DNA of 8,043 bases from Candidatus Minthomonas equi (GTDB taxonomy: Bacteria; Bacteroidota; Bacteroidia; Bacteroidales; UBA932): contig JAGHUZ010000031.1 of assembly GCA_018064575.1 (NCBI GenBank), positions 1 to 8,043 of the forward strand. Direction: 5' to 3'. This document shows positions 1-6,469 of the stretch, piece by piece. The translations under genes and the position numbers were made by a program. The notes beneath the pieces were generated by a model. The model worked only from the letters and a program-made list of their open reading frames with translations, was not told where the DNA came from and made no database searches. Every line of letters starts with the position of its first letter. Positions within the stretch are counted from its first letter, which is position 1.

Positions 1-233
1 TCCTGCATCAGGTAAGCATTTTCCTGCGCCAAAACTGAATTGGTCTGCTTTAAGGAAAACCAGTCAAGTACTCCTGTCCACTTGTCCGAAACAAATGAAG
101 AGAAAGAGTCGGCCATGTACGTCATCCTGCTTTTCTGAACTATGCTTTTTTCATACACGGCATAAACGGAAATGGTCTCCAGAATAATGAAGACCAAAAC
201 CACTAACAGAAGATGTCCGCGAGAACTACGCAC
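1..233 (-). CDS. mreC: Rod shape-determining protein MreC, N-terminal part (cut by window edge)
   Basis: MreC is a bitopic inner-membrane protein that links the MreB cytoskeleton to the periplasmic wall-synthesis enzymes of the elongation complex. The visible 77 codons fit its N terminus. A short basic stretch (RSSRGH) comes first, then a hydrophobic membrane segment at about residues 7-27 (HLLLVVLVFIILETISVYAVY). A periplasmic segment follows, running into the start of the usual coiled coil (SVLAQENAYLMQ, the conserved 'L..EN..L' pattern). The beta-barrel domains lie beyond the left edge. The start must be the GTG at 233-231: the mreB stop codon (248-246) is in the same frame just upstream, and the first in-frame ATG (about codon 37) would remove the membrane segment. 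Only 12 nt separate it from mreB, so the genes are probably cotranscribed and translationally coupled. Identification rests on the membrane topology, the coiled-coil start and the conserved mreB–mreC order; overall identity to known MreC is low, as is normal for this protein. Confidence 0.87.
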   Translation of the reverse strand, partial: MRSSRGHLLLVVLVFIILETISVYAVYEKSIVQKSRMTYMADSFSSFVSDKWTGVLDWFSLKQTNSVLAQENAYLMQ

Positions 234-245
234 TGCCTTGAACCG

Positions 246-1265
246 TTATCTGATCAGGAAAGGATATCTTTCCGTATTGCGCAGTGCCATACTGGTTCCA
301 CGAGCCACCGCCCTAAGGGGATCCTCAGCTATGTGGAACTGGATATTCATCGCTTCTGACAACCTCTTGCCGAGGCCACGGAGCATCGCACCGCCACCGG
401 AGAGGTAAATTCCCTTTTCGACTATATCCTGATACAGTTCGGGAGGAGTCATCTCAAGCACCTGCAGAATGGCGATTTCGATTTTCTCGATGGACTTGTT
501 CAGACAATGGGCTATTTCTCCACTGGAAACCGCTATCTCCACAGGATGGGCAGTCATCATATTGGGTCCCTTGACAATATATGGTTCAGGGATTTCATCA
601 AGTTCAGCAATAGCGGCACCCACTTTGATTTTAATCTGTTCGGAAGTGATTTCACCCACTTTAATATTGTGCTGCTGCCTCATATATTGCTGGATTTCAG
701 AAGTAAACACATCGCCAGCCACACGAATGGACTGATTCACCACGATGCCGCCCAATGAAATTACCGCTATCTCCGTGGTACCGCCTCCGATATCGACTAT
801 CATATTGCCGGTAGGCGCCTCCACATTCATTCCGATACCCATAGCAGCGGCCATCGGCTCATAAATCATATATATTTCCTTACCGCCTGCATGCTCGGAA
901 GAGTCTCTAACCGCACGGATTTCCACCTCCGTGCTCCCTTTCGGTATGCTGACCACCATCTTGATGTTGGGTGTGAAAAGGGTGTGCTTCTTGTTAATCA
1001 TTTTCACAAACCCGCGAATCATCTGCTCGGCAGCATTGAAGTCGGCGATAACTCCGTCCCTGAGTGGTCTGATCGTACGGATGTTGGGATTCGTACGATC
1101 GTGCATCAGTTTCGCGTTCTGACCGAACGCAATCGGTTTTTTGGAGTTTATGTCAAATGCTACGATGGAAGGTTCGTCCACCACGATTTTGTCATCAACG
1201 AGAATCACCGTATTGGCTGTTCCCAAATCGATGGCCAATTCCTGCGTCAAGAATGAAAATGCCAT
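246..1265 (-). CDS. mreB: Rod shape-determining protein MreB (bacterial actin)
   Basis: MreB is an actin-like ATPase that forms membrane-bound filaments under the inner membrane and directs lateral peptidoglycan synthesis with MreC, MreD, RodA and PBP2. At 339 residues it has the usual family length. The actin-fold ATP site is complete: phosphate-1 loop IDLGTANT at residues 12-19, phosphate-2 loop VDIGGGTTE at 157-165, and adenosine motif IYLSGGGAMLRGL at 286-298. The MreB-typical VVSIPKGSTEVE (104-115) and YEPMAAAMGIG (135-145) are also present. The N terminus MAFSF is short and directly precedes the nucleotide-binding core, so the ATG at 1265 is well supported. The start lies 15 nt after the purH stop with only an A/T-rich stretch and no clear Shine-Dalgarno sequence before it. 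mreC follows 12 nt downstream. No promoter is seen in the 15-nt gap, so expression from the purH promoter is inferred. Nothing is missing or unusual in the protein. Confidence 0.98.
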   Translation of the reverse strand: MAFSFLTQELAIDLGTANTVILVDDKIVVDEPSIVAFDINSKKPIAFGQNAKLMHDRTNPNIRTIRPLRDGVIADFNAAEQMIRGFVKMINKKHTLFTPNIKMVVSIPKGSTEVEIRAVRDSSEHAGGKEIYMIYEPMAAAMGIGMNVEAPTGNMIVDIGGGTTEIAVISLGGIVVNQSIRVAGDVFTSEIQQYMRQQHNIKVGEITSEQIKIKVGAAIAELDEIPEPYIVKGPNMMTAHPVEIAVSSGEIAHCLNKSIEKIEIAILQVLEMTPPELYQDIVEKGIYLSGGGAMLRGLGKRLSEAMNIQFHIAEDPLRAVARGTSMALRNTERYPFLIR

Positions 1266-1280
1266 AATTACTTGATTTTT

Positions 1281-2822
1281 CTAATGTTTAAAATGTCGGA
1301 TTCCTGTCATCACCATAGCCATATCATTGGCGTTGCAGTAATCTACGCTTTCAGCATCGCGGATAGAACCGCCAGGATGGATAACTGCACTGATTCCGGC
1401 TTCGTGAGCTATCTGAACACAGTCCGGGAAAGGGAAGAATGCATCGGAAGACATTACGGCTCCTTCACACGAGAATCCGAATGAACGGGCTTTTCCGATG
1501 GCCTGCTTCAAAGAATCGACACGCGAAGTCTGTCCGACTCCGGACGCGAGCAGACGCATATCCTTGGCAAGCACTATCGTGTTGGATTTTGAATGCTTTA
1601 CCAGAATATTGGCGAAAAGCATATCATTTATCTCCTTCTGAGTCGGAGCCTTTACTGTAACCACCTTCAAGTCTTCAGCTTTTTCAATGACAGTATCCCT
1701 TTCCTGCACCAGAGCGCCCGAGAGCAAAGAACGGAATTTCTTTTCCGAGAGTTTCACTCCAGTGCTGTCCAGTATGATTCTATTCTTCTTGCATTCAAGA
1801 ATTTCAAGAGCGGCAGCTTCATATCCGGGAGCGATAACCACTTCGAAGAAAATTTTGTTCATCTCTTCCGCCGTAACGGCATCCAGCACGCGATTCGTGA
1901 CGATGATGCCTCCGAAAGCAGAAACGGGATCACCGGCCAACGCCTCTTTCCAAGCCTCCGTAAGAGAAGGACGCACAGCACAGCCACACGCGTTGTTATG
2001 CTTGATAATGGCCACGGCTGTCTCCTCGAAGTCCGCGATAAGTTCAAGAGCCGCCTCGATATCGAGCAGGTTATTATAAGAAATCTCTTTACCGTGAATC
2101 TGTTTTGGAAGTGTATCAACCGCTCCGAAGTATCTGGCCTGCTGATGGGGATTTTCTCCATAGCGCAGATGTGAATTTTCGATTATGCTCTCCGAGAATG
2201 AAGAAATCTCTCCACCTCTGTTAAACCAGTTGAAAATGGCCGTATCATAATGCGAACTTGTCAGGAAAGCCTCGGCGGCGAATGCCCTGCGGTCCTCAAG
2301 TGAGGAATACCCTTTCTTTTCTTCGAGAAGTTTGAGCAGCGGTTCATAACCGTTTTTCCCTGAAACGATAATCACATCGTTGAAATTTTTGGCTGCGGCC
2401 CTTATCAGGGATATGCCGCCGATATCTATCTTTTCGATAATATCCTGCTGTGAGGCACCTGATGCCACGGTCTCTTCGAACGGATAGAGATCTACAATGA
2501 CCAAATCCACGGCAGGAACCTCATACTGCCGGCTCTGCTTGCAGTCATCTTCATTCTCTCTCCTGAAAAGAATCCCCCCGAACACTTTCGGATGAAGAGT
2601 TTTGACACGCCCTCCGAAAATCGAAGGATATCCCGTAACGGATTCCACCGACTTGACGGGAATTCCACATTTTTCAAGGTAATCGAAAGTTCCTCCGGTG
2701 GAAAGAATTTCCACTCCGCATCTGACCAAATTTTCCGCTATCTCCGAAATATGTTCCTTATGAAAAACGGAGATTAGTGCACGTGTGATTTTTTTTTCCT
2801 GCATTTTTTCTGTAAATATCAT
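1281..2822 (-). CDS. purH: Bifunctional AICAR transformylase / IMP cyclohydrolase PurH
   Basis: PurH performs the last two steps of de novo IMP synthesis in the cytosol: it formylates AICAR with 10-formyl-tetrahydrofolate, then closes the purine ring. The N-terminal MGS-like cyclohydrolase domain covers about residues 12-200, with STGGT (41-45), GGRVKTLHP (70-78), DLYPFE (111-116) and EKIDIGGISLIRAAAKN (130-146). The transformylase domain has LRYGENPHQ (219-227), the catalytic Lys-His pair in IKHNNACG (K274, H275), GDPVSAFGG (297-305) and a C terminus ending TGIRHFKH. Two starts are possible. The ATG at 2822 gives 513 residues. The ATG at 2804 gives 507 residues beginning MQEKKITRALISVF, which matches the usual family length and puts the Lys-His pair at 268/269, close to its position in known PurH enzymes, so I prefer 2804. 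It is the first gene of the purH–mreB–mreC run and divergent from ispD. The frame is intact. Confidence 0.97.
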   Translation of the reverse strand: MIFTEKMQEKKITRALISVFHKEHISEIAENLVRCGVEILSTGGTFDYLEKCGIPVKSVESVTGYPSIFGGRVKTLHPKVFGGILFRRENEDDCKQSRQYEVPAVDLVIVDLYPFEETVASGASQQDIIEKIDIGGISLIRAAAKNFNDVIIVSGKNGYEPLLKLLEEKKGYSSLEDRRAFAAEAFLTSSHYDTAIFNWFNRGGEISSFSESIIENSHLRYGENPHQQARYFGAVDTLPKQIHGKEISYNNLLDIEAALELIADFEETAVAIIKHNNACGCAVRPSLTEAWKEALAGDPVSAFGGIIVTNRVLDAVTAEEMNKIFFEVVIAPGYEAAALEILECKKNRIILDSTGVKLSEKKFRSLLSGALVQERDTVIEKAEDLKVVTVKAPTQKEINDMLFANILVKHSKSNTIVLAKDMRLLASGVGQTSRVDSLKQAIGKARSFGFSCEGAVMSSDAFFPFPDCVQIAHEAGISAVIHPGGSIRDAESVDYCNANDMAMVMTGIRHFKH

Positions 2823-2836
2823 TTGATTTCAGTCCG

Positions 2837-2853
2837 TTCCGCATTGTACGGAA
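2837..2853 (-). promoter_or_regulatory. Short inverted repeat in the purH leader
   Basis: TTCCG (2837-2841) and CGGAA (2849-2853) form a perfect 5-bp inverted repeat around a 7-nt spacer. An overlapping alternative pairs TCCGT (2833-2837) with ACGGA (2848-2852). The repeat lies between the proposed purH -7 element and the purH start codon, so it would sit in the transcribed leader. It could be a small hairpin near the ribosome binding region or a weak operator. It is short enough to be chance, and no T-run follows it in the transcribed direction, so it is not a terminator. Confidence 0.25.
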
Positions 2854-2861
2854 TAAAGTTT

Positions 2862-2869
2862 CAAAATTA
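2862..2869 (-). promoter_or_regulatory. Candidate purH promoter, -7 element
   Basis: Read on the minus strand, TAATTTTG at 2869-2862 is a perfect match to the Bacteroidetes -7 consensus TAnnTTTG. It is about 40 nt upstream of the first possible purH ATG and about 57 nt upstream of the preferred one. No good TTG/TTTG -33 element occurs 17-23 bp further upstream (the sequence there is A/T-rich). The promoter is therefore supported only by its -7 box and position. The upstream half of this promoter would overlap the -33 region of the divergent ispD promoter. Confidence 0.45.
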
Positions 2870-2879
2870 CGATAAAATC

Positions 2880-2909
2880 TTGAATATTTCTAAGAAACTG
2901 TTAAATTTG
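2880..2909 (+). promoter_or_regulatory. Probable ispD promoter (TTG N19 TAAATTTG)
   Basis: A TTG at 2880-2882 is followed after 19 bp by TAAATTTG at 2902-2909. The second element is an exact match to the Bacteroidetes TAnnTTTG -7 box, and the spacing is the expected one. Transcription would begin a few bases after 2909, leaving a leader of roughly 25 nt before the ispD ATG at 2941. This also argues against the in-frame ATG at 2911, which would fall at or before the transcription start. Confidence 0.7.
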
Positions 2910-2940
2910 ATTGCCAAAATTTATTATAGCAGATTTTTTA

Positions 2941-3648
2941 ATGACACATTTCGTCATCATCACAGCAGGAGGCAGCGGACTGAGAATGGGGGCCGAACTT
3001 CCGAAACAATTTCTGGATCTCAACGGGGAACCCATTCTCCGCAGAACCGTAGACCTTTTCCTGTCCCTGCCGTTTGAAGTTCACGTAATCATCGCTATGA
3101 ACCGCATCCACAGCCAGTGGTGGATGAACTATTGCCATAAAAAAGATTTCTTCTTTCCTCATTATGAGACACCCGGAGGAATCACCCGTTTCCACAGCGT
3201 CAAAACTGCACTGAAATATATCACTCCCGGGAGCATTACCGCAGTACACGACGGTGTCAGGCCACTGGTGACTGAACGACAGATTATCAGGCTATATGAA
3301 CTGGCGGAACAATACCCGGCCGTCATACCCGCCTTAGGACTTACCGATTCGATTCGTGTCGATGAAGGGAACGGATATAAAATAACTGACCGTTCCAAAT
3401 ACATAGCCATCCAAACCCCACAGGTATTTCAGAGCGACGTACTGCTGGACAGTTACAAAAGCGATTATACGGAATCATTCACTGACGATGCGTCAGTGGT
3501 CGAAGCGAAAGGCTATCCCCTTTATTTCTGCAGTGGCGAGAAATACAATATCAAAATCACTACGCCCGAAGACCTGTCAGCCGCGAGATGCCTCTTTGGA
3601 AGGGAGATCCTGAACCCAGACCTGTCTTTCAATAGCCTGGTCAAGTGA
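2941..3648 (+). CDS. ispD: 2-C-methyl-D-erythritol 4-phosphate cytidylyltransferase IspD
   Basis: IspD transfers CMP from CTP to 2-C-methyl-D-erythritol 4-phosphate, the third step of the non-mevalonate (MEP) route to isoprenoids such as the undecaprenyl carrier lipid. The protein is 235 residues, the normal single-domain length, with no fused IspF domain. It shows the nucleotide-binding loop TAGGSGLRMG (8-17) followed by LPKQF (20-24, conserved Lys22), the ITRFHSV segment (81-87), HDGVRPLV (103-110), QTPQVF (158-163), TDDASVVE (181-188) and KYNIKITTPEDL (201-212). An in-frame ATG at 2911 exists, but the extra 10 residues (MPKFIIADFL) are not family-like. The ATG at 2941 begins directly at the beta strand leading into the nucleotide loop, and the promoter position agrees. 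The last 23 residues are antisense to the 3' end of the Lrp-family gene. It appears to be a single-gene transcript, divergent from purH; no hairpin terminator is visible after it. Confidence 0.96.
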   Translation: MTHFVIITAGGSGLRMGAELPKQFLDLNGEPILRRTVDLFLSLPFEVHVIIAMNRIHSQWWMNYCHKKDFFFPHYETPGGITRFHSVKTALKYITPGSITAVHDGVRPLVTERQIIRLYELAEQYPAVIPALGLTDSIRVDEGNGYKITDRSKYIAIQTPQVFQSDVLLDSYKSDYTESFTDDASVVEAKGYPLYFCSGEKYNIKITTPEDLSAARCLFGREILNPDLSFNSLVK

Positions 3649-4074
3649 AATCATCGTATCGGTAGACTCCACGCCGGGAATGTTCTGAATGGTGCTTATC
3701 AGCACGTCCATCAGATGGTTATGGTCACAGCAATACATTTTGATGAGAAGTGCGTGTTTCCCGGTAACGAAATGACATTCCACGACTTCGGGTATTTTCC
3801 TCATAGCAGCAGTAACCTCTGAATACTTGTTCGCCTGAGACAGGGAAACACCTATAAAGGCGCACACATTCAGTCCGAGAGCCTGTGGCTTGACCAAAAG
3901 GCGGGAACCTGTGATAATTCCCAGACTCTCCATTTTTTTTACACGCTGATGGATAGCGGCACCGGATACACCGCACAAGCGTGCTATTTCCAAAAAAGGC
4001 ATTCTCGCATTCTTGACCAGAAAGGAAAGGATTTTCTGGTCTATGCGGTCTATCTGATATTTCTGACTCGCCAT
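3577..4074 (-). CDS. Lrp/AsnC-family transcriptional regulator
   Basis: This is a small feast/famine-type DNA-binding regulator, 165 residues. The N-terminal winged helix-turn-helix starts with the family pattern IDRIDQKILSFLVKNARMP (8-26) and continues through the recognition helix region CGVSGAAIHQRVKKME (34-49) and LGIITGSR (51-58). The C-terminal RAM (ligand-binding and oligomerisation) domain covers about residues 70-150, with IPEVVECHFVTGKHALLIK (94-112) and IPGVESTDTMISL (132-144). Family members generally bind amino acids and act as dimers to octamers; the effector and targets here cannot be read from sequence. The ATG at 4074 lies 6 nt after the topA stop, so the gene is very likely cotranscribed with topA. 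The final 23 residues overlap ispD on the other strand, and the tail after about residue 150 (QVWVQDLPSKEASRG) extends past the usual domain end. It may be autoregulatory, as many family members are, but no operator is evident. A specific gene symbol is not justified. Confidence 0.93.
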   Translation of the reverse strand: MASQKYQIDRIDQKILSFLVKNARMPFLEIARLCGVSGAAIHQRVKKMESLGIITGSRLLVKPQALGLNVCAFIGVSLSQANKYSEVTAAMRKIPEVVECHFVTGKHALLIKMYCCDHNHLMDVLISTIQNIPGVESTDTMISLDQAIERQVWVQDLPSKEASRG

Positions 4075-4080
4075 ATATGT

Positions 4081-6378
4081 CTATTTTTTAGCTGATTTCC
4101 GTTCTATGATTTCCAAACACTCTTCCAGAGAAAGTGACGCGGCATCAGTACCCTTCGGAATCTTGTAATTCTCTCCCCCACACTTGATATATGGGCCGAA
4201 CTTTCCGTTAAGTACCTGAATATCCCTTTCGGGGAACTCCTTGATATTCTTCCTGCTTTCCCTTTCGGCATTTGCCCGGATGAGAGCAGCGGCGGCGTCC
4301 AGGGAAAACGACATCGGGTCGGCACCCTTCGGGAGCGAAATATAAGCGTTCCTGTATTTTATGTACGGGCCGAAACGTCCTTTGGAACATACTACTGTTT
4401 CTCCCTCTATTTCGCCGAGAGTCCTCGGCAATTGAAACAGCTTCAAAGCCTCCTCCAATGTCAATGTTTCTATCAGCTGTCCTTTACCCTGACTGGCGAA
4501 CTTTTTCTGAGGGTCATCACTTTCACCTATCTGAACCAGAGGACCGAACTTACCGATTCGCGCCAGAACAGTCTTTCCGGTCACAGGATCGGTACCAAGC
4601 ACCTTTTCCACACTCTTCGGTGCAGACTGCCCGATGGTTTCATTTACCCTCTTGTGGAACGGACCGTAAAAATCGGATATCACACTGTTCCACACTTTCT
4701 TTCCCGCAGCCACATCGTCGAAATCTTCCTCGACTCGCGCCGTAAAACCTGAATCAAGAATGGACGGAAACTGTTCTCCCAGAAAATCCGTAACCAGAAT
4801 TCCTATGTTTTCCGGACATAATTTTCCCTTTTCCGCACCGACCATTTCCTTCTTGACGGTCTTGGATATCTTTCCACCCGCCATCTTGTACACGGCAAGC
4901 TGCTTTTCCTCCCCCTGACGATCTGCCTTGACGATGTATTCCCGCTGGAAAAGGGTGGATATGGTAGATGCATATGTGGAAGGACGACCTATGCCAAGTT
5001 CCTCCATTTTTTTCACTAATGATGCCTGGGTATAACGGAGGGGATGAACGGTAAACTTCTGCGAAGCGCTTATGCTGACAGTCTTCATCACCATCCCTTC
5101 ATTCATCACGGGAAGGATATTTGATATTTCATCATCCTTATCATCATCCCCCGACTCCAGATAAACCTTCAGGAATCCGTCGAACAGCACTTGAGAACCC
5201 TCTGCGTGGAATTTATGAGACACGGCAGGCGAATCAATAATGATATCTGTCTTTTCCAGACGGGCGTCAGACATCTGGGAGGCTATCGTTCTTTTCCATA
5301 TCAATTCATACAGTTTCTTCTCCTGTGCCGTCCCCTGTATCGAAGCATTGGACAGATATGTAGGGCGAATGGCCTCGTGCGCTTCCTGGGCGCCTTTGGA
5401 CTTGGTCTTATACTGCCTTGCCTTATGATACTTTTCTCCATACAATTTCAAGATGCACTCCTTGGCTGTGGCCAAAGCCAGAGTGGACAGGTTCGTGGAG
5501 TCTGTACGCATATAGGTAATAAGACCCGCCTCATACAGTTTCTGTGCGATGGACATAGTCTGACTGACGGAAAATCCGCATTTCCTGGCCGCCTCCTGCT
5601 GGAGCAGGGAAGTAGTGAACGGTGATGCCGGAGTCCGGGAAACCTTCTTCTTTTCTACCGATGCTATCCGGAAGTCTGCACCACAGGTTTCCTGAAGCAG
5701 TTTCAATGCTTCCTCTTCATTGTCCAGACGTTCGTTTACCGAGGCAGCCACCTTTACAGAGGAGTCTTTTCCATCCGGACGGAAAATGGCGTCAACCTTC
5801 CAGTATTCCTTGGATTTGAAATTCATTATTTCCCTCTCCTTATCCACCACCAGTTTAAGGACAGCGGACTGAACCCGTCCGGCGGAAAGCGAAGGTTTGA
5901 CCTTCCTCCAGAGAATAGGTGACAGTTCAAAACCGACCAAACGGTCCAGAACCCTACGGGCCTGCTGTGCCATCACGAGATTCATATTCACTTCCCTAGG
6001 ATTCTCCAACGCCTCGACAATGGCCTTTTTCGTTATTTCGTGAAATCCTATACGCCTGGTGGTCTCCGGGTTCAGATTCAGAGTCTGGGCCAGATGCCAG
6101 GCTATGGCTTCCCCTTCGCGGTCTTCATCGGACGCCAGATACACGATATCGGATTTCGATGCCTCCGCCTTAAGGGCCGCCACATTCCTCTTCTGAGTAT
6201 CCGGAACCACATATTCCGGAATAAAACCGTTCCCAACATCTATCCCGAGTTGTTTCTTCGACAAATCACGAATATGTCCCCTGCTTGATTTCACGACATA
6301 CCCCTTTCCCAAAAATTTACCGATGGTCTCTGCCTTATGAGGCGACTCGACGATAACCAGATTCCTTTGCTCTCCCAT
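4081..6378 (-). CDS. topA: DNA topoisomerase I (type IA)
   Basis: TopA relaxes negative supercoils by nicking and rejoining one strand through a phosphotyrosine intermediate. The 765-residue frame is intact. The TOPRIM domain opens with VIVESPHKAETIGKFLG (8-24; Glu11) and carries the metal-binding SDEDREGE (83-90; Asp84, Asp86, Glu88). The strand-gate region has SAGRVQSAVLKLVVDKE (165-181). The active-site tyrosine is Tyr289 in GLITYMRTDSTNLS. GIGRPSTYASTISTLFQR (462-479) is also diagnostic. The C-terminal tail has no CxxC zinc-ribbon motifs. It carries three glycine-rich repeats instead (GKFGPLVQIG 609-618, KGRFGPYIK 666-674, NGKFGPYIKCG 724-734), the last two each followed by a PKG-x-D...S-x-SL stretch. 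Such zinc-free repeat tails occur in several TopA lineages. The ATG at 6378 is supported by a GAGG ribosome binding sequence 7 nt upstream and an N terminus that starts right at the TOPRIM fold. The Lrp-family gene follows 6 nt downstream; the PBP gene is divergent. Confidence 0.98.
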   Translation of the reverse strand: MGEQRNLVIVESPHKAETIGKFLGKGYVVKSSRGHIRDLSKKQLGIDVGNGFIPEYVVPDTQKRNVAALKAEASKSDIVYLASDEDREGEAIAWHLAQTLNLNPETTRRIGFHEITKKAIVEALENPREVNMNLVMAQQARRVLDRLVGFELSPILWRKVKPSLSAGRVQSAVLKLVVDKEREIMNFKSKEYWKVDAIFRPDGKDSSVKVAASVNERLDNEEEALKLLQETCGADFRIASVEKKKVSRTPASPFTTSLLQQEAARKCGFSVSQTMSIAQKLYEAGLITYMRTDSTNLSTLALATAKECILKLYGEKYHKARQYKTKSKGAQEAHEAIRPTYLSNASIQGTAQEKKLYELIWKRTIASQMSDARLEKTDIIIDSPAVSHKFHAEGSQVLFDGFLKVYLESGDDDKDDEISNILPVMNEGMVMKTVSISASQKFTVHPLRYTQASLVKKMEELGIGRPSTYASTISTLFQREYIVKADRQGEEKQLAVYKMAGGKISKTVKKEMVGAEKGKLCPENIGILVTDFLGEQFPSILDSGFTARVEEDFDDVAAGKKVWNSVISDFYGPFHKRVNETIGQSAPKSVEKVLGTDPVTGKTVLARIGKFGPLVQIGESDDPQKKFASQGKGQLIETLTLEEALKLFQLPRTLGEIEGETVVCSKGRFGPYIKYRNAYISLPKGADPMSFSLDAAAALIRANAERESRKNIKEFPERDIQVLNGKFGPYIKCGGENYKIPKGTDAASLSLEECLEIIERKSAKK

Positions 6379-6385
6379 AAATATT

Positions 6386-6389
6386 CCTC
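6386..6389 (-). promoter_or_regulatory. Shine-Dalgarno-like GAGG before topA
   Basis: On the minus strand GAGG lies 7 nt before the topA ATG (6378). It is the only clear Shine-Dalgarno match before any gene start in the window; the other starts have A/T-rich leaders, which is common in Bacteroidetes. It supports the chosen topA start. Confidence 0.55.
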
Positions 6390-6421
6390 AATATGTCACA
6401 ATAAATACCTTGTTCGGATTG

Positions 6422-6454
6422 CAAAGTAAGTATGAAATTGATAAAAAATCCAAA
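6422..6454 (-). promoter_or_regulatory. Candidate topA promoter (TTTG N21 TTACTTTG)
   Basis: On the minus strand, TTTG at 6454-6451 is followed after 21 bp by TTACTTTG at 6429-6422. The latter matches the Bacteroidetes -7 consensus TAnnTTTG in all but one position. Transcription would start near 6415, giving a leader of roughly 35-40 nt to the topA ATG. The element overlaps the oppositely directed promoter of the PBP gene. Confidence 0.55.
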
Positions 6455-6467
6455 AAATTCTTACTTT
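6423..6467. repeat. Inverted repeat AAAGTAAG / CTTACTTT spanning the divergent promoters
   Basis: AAAGTAAG at 6423-6430 and CTTACTTT at 6460-6467 are perfect 8-bp inverted copies separated by 29 bp. Each arm contains most of the proposed -7 element of one of the two divergent promoters. Outside the arms the sequence continues GC on the left and CGC on the right. The simplest reading is that the two copies are the two -7 boxes. A dyad bound by a regulator is an alternative that the sequence cannot settle. Confidence 0.5.
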
Positions 6468-6469
6468 CG
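6437..6469 (+). promoter_or_regulatory. Candidate promoter for the class A PBP gene (ATTG N21 TACTTTCG)
   Basis: ATTG at 6437-6440 is followed after 21 bp by TACTTTCG at 6462-6469, one mismatch from TAnnTTTG. Transcription would begin near 6475, about 40 nt before the ATG at 6517. The upstream element lies inside the spacer of the opposed topA promoter and vice versa, so RNA polymerase could probably not occupy both at once. Confidence 0.5.

Noticed and set aside
172..408. Short plus-strand frame across the mreB/mreC junction
   Set aside because: It is antisense to the conserved MreB C terminus and the MreC N terminus, with no supporting signals.
1593..2174. Open frame of 193 codons on the plus strand inside purH
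   Set aside because: It is fully antisense to a clear purH coding region, its translation shows no recognisable domain, and no promoter or ribosome site precedes it.
2911..2940. Upstream in-frame ATG for ispD giving ten extra N-terminal residues
   Set aside because: It lies at or before the likely transcription start, and the added residues do not resemble IspD N termini. The ATG at 2941 starts directly at the nucleotide-binding fold.
3640..3720. Possible transcription terminator after ispD
   Set aside because: I found no stable hairpin followed by a T-run here. The sequence is coding for the regulator on the other strand.
5191..5625. Open frame of 144 codons on the plus strand inside topA
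   Set aside because: It is antisense to the catalytic core of topA and has a cysteine- and arginine-rich, low-plausibility translation, so it is a shadow of the real gene.
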